The notes under the pieces are model-generated. The model saw only the letters and a program-made list of their open reading frames with translations, searched no databases and had not been told where the DNA came from. A stretch of 64,000 nucleotides of DNA from Georgenia faecalis (GTDB taxonomy: Bacteria; Actinomycetota; Actinomycetes; Actinomycetales; Actinomycetaceae), in the NCBI RefSeq assembly GCF_003710105.1, contig NZ_CP033325.1, forward strand, positions 1,116,001 through 1,180,000, written 5' to 3'. Made by a program: the position numbers and the translations under genes. Positions 52,377-61,215 of the stretch are shown here, piece by piece; position 1 is the stretch's first letter, and the number at the start of each line of letters is the position of its first letter.

Positions 52377-53393
52377 ATGGGCGTCGTGGACAACGTCATC
52401 TACGTCGACGGATCGCGGGTGGCGGCGCCGGCGAACCTCGAGGAGACCTTCGAGCTGCTCCACGCCCACGGCGGGATGGCCTGGGTGGGGCTCTACCGGC
52501 CCAGCCCCGAGGAGATCGCGGCGGTGGCCGCCGAGTTCGCGCTGCACGACCTTGCGCAGGAGGACACCCGCAAGGCCCACCAGCGCCCCAAGCTCGAGCG
52601 GTACGGCGAGACGCTCTTCACGGTGCTGCGGCCGGCCCGCTACATCGAGAGCACCGAGAAGGTGGAGTTCGGCGAGCTGCACGTCTTCACCGGCCCCGGC
52701 TTCGTCGTCACCGTGCGCCACGCGGAGTCGCCGGACCTGGGCAAGGTGCGCCGCCGCCTCGAGGCGGAGCCCGACACCCTCACCCTCGGACCGGAGGCGG
52801 TGCTCTACGCGATCCTCGACGAGGTCGTCGACGGCTACGGGCCGGTCGCGGCGGGCCTGGAGAACGACATCGACGAGATCGAGGACCAGGTCTTCAGCTC
52901 CGACCCGAGCGTCTCCCGCCGCATCTACGAGCTCTCCCGCGAGGTCATGGCGTTCCAGCGGGCGACCCACCCGCTGGTGCGCATGCTCGACGACCTTGAG
53001 CGGGGCTTCGACCGGTACGACGTCGACGTCGAGCTCCAGCACCGCCTCCGCGACGTCCAGGACCACACCCTGCGGATCGTCGAGCGCGCCGACTCCTTCC
53101 GTGCGCTGCTCCAGAACGCGCTCACGCTCAACGCGACCCTCGTCGCTCAGGAGCAGAACGAGGAGATGCGGCGCGTCACCGAGGCGAGCTACGTCCAGAG
53201 CGAGGAGGTCAAGCGGATCTCGTCCTGGGCGGCCATCCTCTTCGCGCCCACCCTGGTGGGCACGGTCTACGGCATGAACTTCACCCACATGCCCGAGCTC
53301 GACTGGACCTACGGGTACCCGCTCGCTATCGGGGCGATGGTCGCCATGGGCGCGGTGCTGTACGTGATCTTCAAGCGCCACGACTGGCTCTAG
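52377..53393 (+). CDS. corA: CorA-family magnesium/cobalt transporter
   Basis: A 338-residue CorA protein: cytosolic alpha/beta domain, long stalk helix, and two C-terminal membrane helices. The pore signature GMN is in VYGMNFTHMPELDW, preceded by ISSWAAILFAPTLVGTVYG. It forms pentameric Mg2+ channels. GGAAGGAG precedes the ATG. Divergent from the secreted repeat-protein gene; the 212-bp gap between them contains several GTCGCGTG-like direct repeats (about 52290-52345) but no recognisable Mg2+ riboswitch. Confidence 0.95.
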   Translation: MGVVDNVIYVDGSRVAAPANLEETFELLHAHGGMAWVGLYRPSPEEIAAVAAEFALHDLAQEDTRKAHQRPKLERYGETLFTVLRPARYIESTEKVEFGELHVFTGPGFVVTVRHAESPDLGKVRRRLEAEPDTLTLGPEAVLYAILDEVVDGYGPVAAGLENDIDEIEDQVFSSDPSVSRRIYELSREVMAFQRATHPLVRMLDDLERGFDRYDVDVELQHRLRDVQDHTLRIVERADSFRALLQNALTLNATLVAQEQNEEMRRVTEASYVQSEEVKRISSWAAILFAPTLVGTVYGMNFTHMPELDWTYGYPLAIGAMVAMGAVLYVIFKRHDWL

Positions 53394-53540
53394 CGGCGCC
53401 TCGCAGTGGTGGCGCCTCGAGGTAGCCGCTGCCGGCCGTAGCGGGGGCTGGCCCGAGGGCACCCCGGCGACGGCGGACAGCGCCTCCCGCACCGCCCCTC
53501 CGGGCGCTAGCCTCGGGCCACCCGACCCCGAGGAGCTGTC

Positions 53541-55562
53541 ATGCGGCCGTGTCGCACCGTCCCCTTCGCCGCCGCGGGAGCCCTCGTGCTCACCGCCCTC
53601 GCCGCGCCCGCGCCCGGGGCCGTCCCCGACGACGGCCCCGAGCTCACGCTCCTCGCCACCACCGACGTCCACGGCCGCGCGCTCAACTGGGACTACTTCG
53701 CCGAGGCGCCGTACGACGCCCCGGAGGACGTCCTCGGGCTCGCCCTCCTGTCGAGCGTCGTCGCCGACGTGCGCGCGGAGAAGGGCGAGGAGTCCGTCGT
53801 CGTGCTCGACAACGGCGACGCGATCCAGGGCACCCCGCTGACGGAGCTGTACGGCCTCGCCGAGCCGATCACCGAGACCGGCGCCGAGCACCCCATGGCG
53901 ACGGCGTTCAACCTCATGGGCTACGACGCCCAGGTGGTCGGCAACCACGAGTACGACTACGGGCTCGACGTGCTCGCGGCGTACGAGGAGGACCTGACCG
54001 CGCCGCTGCTCGGGGCGAACGTGCTCGACGCCGCGACCGGCGAGCCCTACCACGAGCCCTACACGCTCATCGAGCGGACCATCGACGGCGAGCAGGTCAC
54101 GGTCGGCGTCGTCGGGCTGCTCACGCCCGCGCTGAGCTCGTTCGTGGTCGAGGAGATCGAGGGGCAGGTCGTCCTCGCGGACCCGGTCGCCGCGGCCCGC
54201 GAGTGGGTGCCGGTCGCCCGCGCGGCGGGGGCCGACGTCGTCGTCGTCCTCGCCCACACCGGGGAGGGCACCGTGCCCGACGCCGGGTACGACCCCTCGG
54301 CCGCCTACGAGGACGTCGCGGCGAACGTCGCGCGGATGGTGCCGGGGATCGACGTCGTCGTCGCCGGGCACTCTCACCAGGACGTGCCGGCGCGCGTCTA
54401 CGAGAACGCCGACGGCGGACGGGTCCTGCTCACCCAGCCGTACTACTGGGCACGGTCGATGAGCGAGGTGACGCTCGAGCTCGTGCCCGACGGCGACGGC
54501 TGGGCCGTGGACTGGAGCGCGGGCAACGCACCGAGCGTCGAGCCGCACTACGGCCACGAGGTGGCGGCGGCGGACCCGGCGCTCATCGCGGCGCTGGAGC
54601 CGGCGCACCGCGCCGCCATCGAGTACGTGGCGCAGGCCTACGAGCCGGTCGCCGAGGCCACGGAGCTCATGCGGGCGCGGACCGCGCGGTACGAGGACAC
54701 CCCCATCCTCGACTTCGTCACCCACGTCCAGGCCGAGGTGGTGCGCGACGCCCTGGCCGGGACGGCGTCGGCCGACCTGCCGATCCTCGCCCAGGCGTCG
54801 CCGCTCTCGCGCACGGCCGTGTTCCCGCAGGGCATGGTGACCACCGGCCACATCGCCGGGCTCTACCTCTACCCGAACACGCTCACCGCGGTGGAGCTCA
54901 CCGGCGCACAGGTGCGCGACTACCTGGAGAACGCCGCCCGGTACTACGCGCAGGTCGAGGAGGGAGCGCCGTTCGACCCGGCCACGGGCACGAACGCCGA
55001 GGGCATCGGCGACTACAACTACGACGTGCTCTCCGGCGTCCACTACGCCATCGACGTCTCGCAGCCCGCGGGGCAGCGGGTCACGGCGTTCACGCACCCG
55101 GACGGCACGCCCGTGGCCGACGACGACCGCTTCGTCCTCGCCCTCAACAACTTCCGCCAGACCGGTGCCGGCGGGTACCCGCACGTCGCCGACGCGCCCG
55201 TGCTCTACACCGGGCAGGACGACATCCGGGACCTCCTCGCCGACTGGGCGCGGGCGCGCGGGGTCATCGACCCGGACGACTTCTTCGTGGAGAACTGGCG
55301 CGTGGTCACCGCGCCGGTGCCCGCACCGAGCCCCACCGACGAACCGGCGGTCCCGACCGACCCGACCGTGGCCCCGACGCCGGCTCCGTCGGCACCCGGC
55401 ACGCCTCCGGCGACTGCGGCTCCCTCGCCGACCACCACGCCGGCCGGTGGAGGCGAGCTGCCGGCGACCGGGGCGCCGGGCGCGTCCGTCGCGCTGATGG
55501 CGGGGGCCGCGCTCCTCGCCGGAGCCGCCCTGGCCCTGGCCCGGCGCCGGGCCGCTTCCTAG
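53541..55562 (+). CDS. LPxTG-anchored CpdB/5'-nucleotidase-type phosphoesterase
   Basis: A 673-residue surface enzyme. Signal peptide, then a metallophosphoesterase domain with LATTDVHGRALNWDYF, LDNGDAIQGTPL, VVGNHEYDYG, VVLAHTGEG and VVAGHSHQD (both metal sites complete), then a 5'-nucleotidase C-terminal domain with LYLYPNTLTAVELTGAQVRDYLE and ALNNFRQTGAGGYP (aromatic/substrate pocket). The TTDVHG...WDYF start is closer to CpdB, i.e. 2',3'-cyclic nucleotide phosphodiesterase/3'-nucleotidase, than to UshA. A Pro/Thr linker and sortase signal LPATG with a hydrophobic segment and ARRRAAS tail anchor it to the wall. Confidence 0.93.
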   Translation: MRPCRTVPFAAAGALVLTALAAPAPGAVPDDGPELTLLATTDVHGRALNWDYFAEAPYDAPEDVLGLALLSSVVADVRAEKGEESVVVLDNGDAIQGTPLTELYGLAEPITETGAEHPMATAFNLMGYDAQVVGNHEYDYGLDVLAAYEEDLTAPLLGANVLDAATGEPYHEPYTLIERTIDGEQVTVGVVGLLTPALSSFVVEEIEGQVVLADPVAAAREWVPVARAAGADVVVVLAHTGEGTVPDAGYDPSAAYEDVAANVARMVPGIDVVVAGHSHQDVPARVYENADGGRVLLTQPYYWARSMSEVTLELVPDGDGWAVDWSAGNAPSVEPHYGHEVAAADPALIAALEPAHRAAIEYVAQAYEPVAEATELMRARTARYEDTPILDFVTHVQAEVVRDALAGTASADLPILAQASPLSRTAVFPQGMVTTGHIAGLYLYPNTLTAVELTGAQVRDYLENAARYYAQVEEGAPFDPATGTNAEGIGDYNYDVLSGVHYAIDVSQPAGQRVTAFTHPDGTPVADDDRFVLALNNFRQTGAGGYPHVADAPVLYTGQDDIRDLLADWARARGVIDPDDFFVENWRVVTAPVPAPSPTDEPAVPTDPTVAPTPAPSAPGTPPATAAPSPTTTPAGGGELPATGAPGASVALMAGAALLAGAALALARRRAAS

Positions 55563-55580
55563 GCGACCGCGCTCGTGGGT

Positions 55581-55619
55581 GGGCTGTGGCGGTGCCGAGG
55601 TCCGGCACCGCCACGGCCC
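55581..55619. terminator. 17-bp hairpin between convergent surface-protein genes
   Basis: GGGCTGTGGCGGTGCCG (55581-55597), loop AGGTC, CGGCACCGCCACGGCCC (55603-55619), one T-G pair. It separates the two LPxTG protein genes and can serve both. Confidence 0.75.
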
Positions 55620-55632
55620 TCCCGAGGAGCCG

Positions 55633-57603
55633 CTAGGGCGTCGGCGTCGCGATGGCGTGGCGTCGTGCCAGCACCCCGAGGGCAAGCAGCAGCCCGCCGA
55701 CGACGGCGTAGGAGCCGCCCGCCGCGGCGCCCGTCGCGGGCAGCTGCCCGCCGGAGCCGGACCCGGAGCCGGCTCCCTCGGTGGGGGCGTCCGTCGGGGC
55801 ACTCGGCTCACTGACCGGCGGTGTGCTGCCGTCGGTCGGCGGTTCCGGGGCGCCGGGCGGCGTCCCGTCCTCCCCGACGAGGAACGTCTCGGAGTGCTCG
55901 ACCGGTGCCTCCACACCGTCGCGCACCTGCACGACGTCGACGTACTCACCATTCGCGAGCTGGCGCTGGTAGGTGAACGTGACGGTCGCCTCGCCGGTGC
56001 CCACGACGCCGAAGTTCGCCGTCGAGCCGGTGACCTGCAGGTGGAGGACGTCGGGGTTGTCGACGTCGACCCGGACCCGGTTGAGCGGGTTGTCGAGCGG
56101 CAGCCGCGCTCCGGCGGCGGTGGTCACCTCCCACGAGAAGTGCGGCTCGGTCATGCCGTCGCCCTCGCGCACGGTGAGCGTGTACGGCGCGACGCCCGAG
56201 GGGATCGGCTCGTCGGAGACGGACTGGTCGATGACGAGGACGGGAGCACCGGCGGCGTCGACGCCGTGGCCGTCGAGGTGCAGCCGCGAGGTGTAGAGCT
56301 TGCGCGGTCCCTCGGCCGGCCGGCCGTGGTGGACGTAGTACGCCTCCGTGCCGTCGGGGGAGTAGGTGACCGAGCCGTGCCCGGTGCCGGTCATCGGCAG
56401 GGTCGGGTCCTGGGCGAGGACCGGGTTGCCGGCGTGCTTCGTCCACGGCCCCAGTGGGCTCGGGGCCGTCGCGTATCCGACGCCGTAGTGCTCGTTCTCC
56501 CAGTTGTTCGCCGAGTAGAGGAGGTAGTAGACGGGCTCGAGGTCGCCGTCGCCGTCGGTGTCGACCTCGCGCCGGATCGTCGTCGACCCCTCCGCCCACC
56601 GGCGGTCCTTGCGGGCGCCGTCTGAGGTGGCGTAGTCGTCGACGTGCGCGTTCTCCCAGGCCTGCGGGTCCGAGCCGTAGTCGATCACCGGGACGTAGCC
56701 GTCCCGTCGCGCACCGGCCGGGGCGTCGGTGCGCGTGTTCGCGTCGACGTATGCCGGGGTGATCTCCGGCATCGTCGTGCCCGTCGGGTCCGCCCACCAG
56801 TCGCCGGTGAGCTCGACCGCGTAGATGTTCGACTCCTCGATGTACTTGCCGAGCTCGGCGTCCCACACCCAGTTCCGGTAGGCGTTGCGGGAGAAGTACA
56901 GGTAGATGCGGCCGTCCTCGTCGAAGAAGACGTCGGGGTCGATGAAGGGGATGTACGTGCCCAGGGGCGCGGTCTGCCCCTCCTCGAGGGTGGCCGGGGG
57001 GCGGCGCTGGTCGGCGTCCATGATGAGGTTGACGTCGCGGTACTCGGGGTCGTACGGGAAGTAGTCGATGGGGGCGTCGGTGATGGAGCGGAACGGTCCC
57101 TCGGGCGAGTCGGAGACCGCGACGCCGACCTTGCTCGGCTCCTCGAAGCCGGCGTGCCCGAAGTCCTCCTCGACGTTCTCGCGCTGCCGGGCGGAGTAGA
57201 AGAAGAAGTACAGGCCCGTCTCCGGGTTGTGGTGGACCGACGGCGCCCAGAACCAGTCCTGGCCCCATCGGTTGGCCTCGTCCGCCGGGATGGCGCCGCC
57301 GGGCAGGTGCTCCCACGTGGCGAGGTCCGCCGAGCGGTAGATCCCGAAGAGGTACTCGTTGCCCTCGGCGTCGGGCGTGGCGCCGTCGGTGCTGTAGGCG
57401 TAGTAGTACCCGCTCGCCTCGTCGAACAGGACGTGCGGGTCCGCCGCGTCGAAGGCGGCGTTGTTGTAGTAGGTGGCATTGGTGTCGCGGGCCGGCGGCG
57501 GCGCCGTCTCCGCGGCGGCGCCCTGCGCCCCGGCGAGGAGCGTGAGGCCGATCGCGACGGCGGCGGCCTGGTACCTGGTTCTGGTCTTCACGTGCGAATC
57601 CAC
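55633..57603 (-). CDS. LPxTG-anchored GH43-like glycosidase
   Basis: A 656-residue surface protein: signal peptide, a five-bladed GH43-type propeller with the three catalytic acids in order (base Asp in AADPHVLFDE, pKa-modulating Asp in FIDPDVFFDEDG, acid Glu in WAEGSTT before YYLLYSAN), a beta-sandwich region with FSWEVTTAAG, a Pro/Ser/Thr linker, and sortase signal LPATG plus membrane helix. GH43 includes arabinofuranosidases, xylosidases and galactanases; the neighbours favour an arabinogalactan target. Two GTG starts (57603, 57591) are possible, neither with a good Shine-Dalgarno sequence. Divergent from the sugar importer. Confidence 0.88.
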   Translation of the reverse strand: MDSHVKTRTRYQAAAVAIGLTLLAGAQGAAAETAPPPARDTNATYYNNAAFDAADPHVLFDEASGYYYAYSTDGATPDAEGNEYLFGIYRSADLATWEHLPGGAIPADEANRWGQDWFWAPSVHHNPETGLYFFFYSARQRENVEEDFGHAGFEEPSKVGVAVSDSPEGPFRSITDAPIDYFPYDPEYRDVNLIMDADQRRPPATLEEGQTAPLGTYIPFIDPDVFFDEDGRIYLYFSRNAYRNWVWDAELGKYIEESNIYAVELTGDWWADPTGTTMPEITPAYVDANTRTDAPAGARRDGYVPVIDYGSDPQAWENAHVDDYATSDGARKDRRWAEGSTTIRREVDTDGDGDLEPVYYLLYSANNWENEHYGVGYATAPSPLGPWTKHAGNPVLAQDPTLPMTGTGHGSVTYSPDGTEAYYVHHGRPAEGPRKLYTSRLHLDGHGVDAAGAPVLVIDQSVSDEPIPSGVAPYTLTVREGDGMTEPHFSWEVTTAAGARLPLDNPLNRVRVDVDNPDVLHLQVTGSTANFGVVGTGEATVTFTYQRQLANGEYVDVVQVRDGVEAPVEHSETFLVGEDGTPPGAPEPPTDGSTPPVSEPSAPTDAPTEGAGSGSGSGGQLPATGAAAGGSYAVVGGLLLALGVLARRHAIATPTP

Positions 57604-57732
57604 TTCGTCGGGGAGGGCAGCGGTGCGGCCGCTGAGACGGGCGCGGCGCTTGATCAGGTTATGGCGTCCCGCGGGCGCGGGTCCGGTTTCGGCGGCGGGG
57701 ATCGTTGCTCCGGGCTGCTCACTCTCCCTCCC

Positions 57733-57762
57733 TTGACACCGTGTGCGAACGCGTGCGACTGT
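57733..57762 (+). promoter_or_regulatory. Promoter of the sugar ABC operon
   Basis: A perfect TTGACA -35 (57733-57738) with a weak GACTGT -10 (57757-57762) at 18-bp spacing. The operator palindrome lies 14 nt downstream, where a bound repressor would block initiation or elongation. Confidence 0.5.
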
Positions 57763-57776
57763 GTCCGTCGCGCGGT

Positions 57777-57788
57777 GTTTACGTAAAC
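57777..57788. promoter_or_regulatory. LacI-family-type operator
   Basis: GTTTACGTAAAC is a perfect 12-bp palindrome with central CG, the form bound by many actinobacterial LacI-family sugar repressors. It is conspicuous as the AT-richest site nearby. It sits 30 nt before the first permease gene and 174 nt or more from the divergent GH43 start. No LacI gene is seen in the window; it may lie past the right edge. Confidence 0.7.
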
Positions 57789-57817
57789 ATCAACTCGATG
57801 GCGAGGAGAGTCCCGGC

Positions 57818-58741
57818 GTGACCCACAGTGCTCCAGCGGCGATCCGTGAGGCCGCGCCCGCGCCTCCGCGGCGGCGTGCCCGGCGGTCGTGGACGGGGTG
57901 GGGGTTCCTCGCGCCCTTCATGGCGGTCTTCGCGCTCGTCTTTCTCGCGCCGATCGCGTACTCGATCTACCTCAGCCTGTTCCGCAACCAGCTCGTCGGC
58001 GGCAACGCTTTCGTCGGCATCGAGAACTACCAGCGGACGCTGGCGGACCCCGTCTTCTGGTCAGCGCTCTCCCGGGTGGCGATCTTCCTCGCGATCCAGG
58101 TGCCAATCATGCTCGGCATCTCGCTCTTCGTGGCGTTGGCCATCGACAGCGGGCGGCTCTACGGACGCAACGCGTTCCGCATCACCATCTTCATGCCCTA
58201 CGCCGTGCCAGCCGTCGTCGCCGCCCTCATGTGGGGGTTCATGTACGGCACGCGGTTCGGGCTCATCGGGAACATCAACGAGGCGTTCGGCGTCTCGGTG
58301 CCGAACCCCCTCTCCCCGGACTTCGTGCTCGGCGCCATCGGCAACATCGTCACGTGGGAGTTCGTCGGCTACAACATGCTCATCTTCTACTCGGCGCTGC
58401 GGGTCATCCCGCGCACCCTGTACGAGGCCGCCGAGATCGACGGCGCGGGCCAGTGGCGGATCATCCAGGCGATCAAGCTGCCCGCCATCCGCGGTGCGCT
58501 CGTCATCGCGACGATCTTCTCCATCATCGGCAGCTTCCAGCTCTTCAACGAGCCGCAGATCCTCCAGAGCCTCGCCCCGAACGCGATCACGACGAACTTC
58601 ACCCCGAACATGCTCGCCTACTCGCTGTCCTTCTCCGGGCAGCAGTACAACGCCTCGGCCACCGTCGCAATCATCATGGGCGTCATCACCATGGTCATCG
58701 CCTACGCCGTCCAGCTGCGCGGCATGCGCAAGGAGGTCTGA
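57818..58741 (+). CDS. Sugar ABC transporter permease (MalF-like)
   Basis: A 307-residue CUT1-family permease: N-terminal basic stretch, then six membrane segments, with FLAPFMAVFALVFLAPIAYSIYLS at the start and the EAA coupling loop YEAAEIDGAGQWRIIQAIKLP. The GTG at 57818 with AGGAG 9 nt upstream is preferred over the longer frame, which would include the operator's promoter region. First gene of the importer operon; 3 nt before the second permease gene. Confidence 0.93.
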   Translation: MTHSAPAAIREAAPAPPRRRARRSWTGWGFLAPFMAVFALVFLAPIAYSIYLSLFRNQLVGGNAFVGIENYQRTLADPVFWSALSRVAIFLAIQVPIMLGISLFVALAIDSGRLYGRNAFRITIFMPYAVPAVVAALMWGFMYGTRFGLIGNINEAFGVSVPNPLSPDFVLGAIGNIVTWEFVGYNMLIFYSALRVIPRTLYEAAEIDGAGQWRIIQAIKLPAIRGALVIATIFSIIGSFQLFNEPQILQSLAPNAITTNFTPNMLAYSLSFSGQQYNASATVAIIMGVITMVIAYAVQLRGMRKEV

Positions 58742-58744
58742 GCC

Positions 58745-59662
58745 ATGGCCACCGCACTCCGGCCCGCCCGCCCGACGGCGGGGACGCCCCGCCGCACCGG
58801 GCGCGGGTACAGCGTCGACCGCCCCCGGCGCAGCCCGCTGCTCACCGTCCTCACCGGCATCGTCCTCATCTACAGCCTCGTGCCTCTGGTGTGGCTCTTC
58901 GTCAACTCGACGAAGACCCAGGAGAGCCTGTTCAACTCCTTCGGGCTGTGGTTCAGCGGCGAGTTCGCCCTGTGGGACAACATCGCCACCACGCTCACGT
59001 ACGACGGCGGCGTCTTCGTCCGGTGGCTGGGGAACACGCTGCTGTACGTCGTCGTCGGCGCGGGCGGCGCCACGCTCCTGGCGATCCTCGGCGGGTACGC
59101 GCTGGCGAAGTTCACCTTCCCCGGCAAGCGCGCCGTCTTCGCCGTCGTCATCGGGGCGGTGGCGGTGCCGGGCACGGCCCTGGCGGTGCCGACCTTCCTC
59201 ATGTTCAGCCAGATGGGCATCACCAACACCCCGTGGTCGGTGATCATCCCGTCGCTCATCTCCCCGTTCGGCCTCTACCTCATGTGGACGTTCGCCGCGG
59301 AGGCGATCCCCACCGAGCTCATGGAGGCCGCCCGGGTGGACGGCGCGAGCGAGTGGCGCACGTTCTGGCAGATCTCGCTGCCCCTCCTGGCCCCCGGGAT
59401 CGTCACGGTCCTGCTCTTCACCATGGTCGCGACGTGGAACAACTACTTCCTGCCGCTCATCATGCTGCGCGACCCCGACTGGTACCCGCTCACCCTCGGC
59501 CTCAACGCCTGGAACGCGCAGGCCGCGACCGCCGGCGGTGAGGCGATCTTCCACCTCGTCATCACCGCCTCGCTGCTGACGATCCTCCCGCTCATCGCCG
59601 CGTTCCTCCTCCTCCAGCGCTACTGGCAGTCCGGCCTGGCGGCCGGGTCGGTCAAGGAGTAG
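58745..59662 (+). CDS. Sugar ABC transporter permease (MalG-like)
   Basis: A 305-residue CUT1 inner-membrane permease with six hydrophobic segments and the EAA loop MEAARVDGASEWRTFWQISLP. Partner of the preceding permease. No ATPase gene occurs in the operon within the window, so a shared MsiK-type ATPase encoded elsewhere is likely, as is common in actinobacteria (inference). Confidence 0.93.
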   Translation: MATALRPARPTAGTPRRTGRGYSVDRPRRSPLLTVLTGIVLIYSLVPLVWLFVNSTKTQESLFNSFGLWFSGEFALWDNIATTLTYDGGVFVRWLGNTLLYVVVGAGGATLLAILGGYALAKFTFPGKRAVFAVVIGAVAVPGTALAVPTFLMFSQMGITNTPWSVIIPSLISPFGLYLMWTFAAEAIPTELMEAARVDGASEWRTFWQISLPLLAPGIVTVLLFTMVATWNNYFLPLIMLRDPDWYPLTLGLNAWNAQAATAGGEAIFHLVITASLLTILPLIAAFLLLQRYWQSGLAAGSVKE

Positions 59663-59668
59663 CGGCCC

Positions 59669-59685
59669 CGCCGTGCGCCACGGCG
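59669..59685 (+). terminator. Short intercistronic hairpin
   Basis: CGCCGTG, CGC loop, CACGGCG, between the second permease gene and the binding-protein gene. In sugar operons such hairpins can tune the level of the binding protein against the permeases. Confidence 0.35.
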
Positions 59686-59744
59686 CCCCTCGTTCCCACA
59701 GACACCCCCCGCTGAGCACCACACAACGAAGTGAGAGGACCACC

Positions 59745-61100
59745 ATGACCATTCATCCCCGAGGCCGGATCGTCCGCGGTGCCGCGGTTGCCGGCACGCT
59801 CGCGCTCACGCTGACCGCGTGCGGCGGCGGCGAGGGCACCGACGACGGCGGCGGCGCGGGCGCCGGTGACGGCGGCACCGTCGACACGGCCGCCGTCCTC
59901 GAGGAGGGCGGCAGCCTCACCGTGTGGGCGTGGGAGCCCACGCTCGAGCAGGTCGTCGAGGACTTCGAGGCGGAGTACCCCAACGTCGACATCGAGCTCG
60001 CCAACGTCGGCACCGGCAACGACCAGTACACGGCCCTGCAGAACGCCATCGCCGCGGGCTCCGGCGTGCCCGACGTCGCCCAGATCGAGTACTTCGCGGT
60101 CCCGCAGTTCGCCATCGGCGAGGCACTCACCGACCTCACCCAGTTCGGCGCCGGCGAGCTCGAGGAGACGTTCTCCCCGGGCCCGTGGGGCTCGGTCCAG
60201 CAGGGCGAGGCCATCGTCGGGCTGCCCATGGACTCCGGCCCGATGGCCCTGTTCTACAACCAGGACGTCTTCGAGGCGGCCGGCGTCGAGGTCCCCACCA
60301 CCTGGGACGAGTACCTCGAGGCGGCGCGCGCCATCCACGCCCACGACCCCAACGCCTACATCACCAACGACATCGGCGACGCCGGCTTCACGACGAGCAT
60401 GATCTGGCAGGCCGGCGGCCAGCCCTACCAGGTGGACGGCACGGACGTCACCGTCGACTTCACCGACGAGGGCTCCGCGCGCTTCGCCGAGATGTGGCAG
60501 ACCCTCATCGACGAGGACCTCCTCGCCCCCACGGTCGGGTGGAGCGACGAGTGGTACCAGGGGATGTCCAACGGCACCATCGCCTCCCTGACGATCGGCG
60601 CCTGGATGCCGGCCAACCTCGAGTCCGGCGTCCCCAGCGGCGCGGGCAGCTGGCGCGTGGCGGACATGCCGCAGTGGGAGGAGGGCGAGATGGCGACGTC
60701 GGAGAACGGCGGCAGCTCCCTCACCGTCCCCGAGGCGAGCGAGAAGAAGGAGCTCGCGTACGCCTTCATCGAGTACGCCAACGTCGGCGACGGCGTCCAG
60801 ACGCGCCTCGACGGCGGGGCCTTCCCGGCCACGACGGCCGAGCTGGGGTCCGAGGAGTTCCTCAACGTGGAGTTCGACTACTTCGGCGGCCAGAAGGTCA
60901 ACGAGGTGCTCTCCCGGTCGGCGGAGAACGTCGTCGAGGGCTGGCAGTACCTGCCCTTCCAGGTCTACGCCAACAGCGTCTTCAACGACACCGCCGGGCA
61001 GGCCTACGTCGGTGACACCACGCTCGCCGAGGGCCTCGCGGACTGGCAGGAGGCCACGGTGACCTACGGCTCCGACCAGGGCTTCACCATGGCCGAGTGA
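59745..61100 (+). CDS. Extracellular sugar-binding lipoprotein (CUT1)
   Basis: A 451-residue family 1 solute-binding protein. Lipobox LTAC at Cys26 followed by a Gly/Asp linker, then LTVWAWEPTLEQVVEDFEAEYP, a hinge region with GLPMDSGPMALFYNQDVFEAAG and VPTTWDEYLEAARAIHA, all typical. It delivers oligosaccharides to the two permeases. The ATG at 59745 follows GAGAGGA. A strong hairpin follows the gene, separating it from GH35. Confidence 0.93.
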   Translation: MTIHPRGRIVRGAAVAGTLALTLTACGGGEGTDDGGGAGAGDGGTVDTAAVLEEGGSLTVWAWEPTLEQVVEDFEAEYPNVDIELANVGTGNDQYTALQNAIAAGSGVPDVAQIEYFAVPQFAIGEALTDLTQFGAGELEETFSPGPWGSVQQGEAIVGLPMDSGPMALFYNQDVFEAAGVEVPTTWDEYLEAARAIHAHDPNAYITNDIGDAGFTTSMIWQAGGQPYQVDGTDVTVDFTDEGSARFAEMWQTLIDEDLLAPTVGWSDEWYQGMSNGTIASLTIGAWMPANLESGVPSGAGSWRVADMPQWEEGEMATSENGGSSLTVPEASEKKELAYAFIEYANVGDGVQTRLDGGAFPATTAELGSEEFLNVEFDYFGGQKVNEVLSRSAENVVEGWQYLPFQVYANSVFNDTAGQAYVGDTTLAEGLADWQEATVTYGSDQGFTMAE

Positions 61101-61106
61101 GGACCG

Positions 61107-61137
61107 GTGCCGGGCGGCCCCACGGGCCGCCCGGCAC
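61107..61137 (+). terminator. Perfect 14-bp hairpin after the binding-protein gene
   Basis: GTGCCGGGCGGCCC (61107-61120), loop CAC, GGGCCGCCCGGCAC (61124-61137), 6 nt past the stop. It should reduce read-through into GH35 or stabilise the upstream message. Confidence 0.7.
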
Positions 61138-61215
61138 GCCTCCACCCCGGGGCCCGGCGCCCCGGCCCAGCGGCGCGCCGGAGCGTGCGCCCGCCCGACG
61201 CGAACGAGTGAGCCG

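Noticed and set aside
52176-55952. A minus-strand open frame of 1258 codons
   Set aside because: It is antisense to corA and the nucleotidase gene, and its composition (Arg, Gly, Asp, Val runs) is the usual GC-rich shadow. The plus-strand frames carry complete enzyme motifs.
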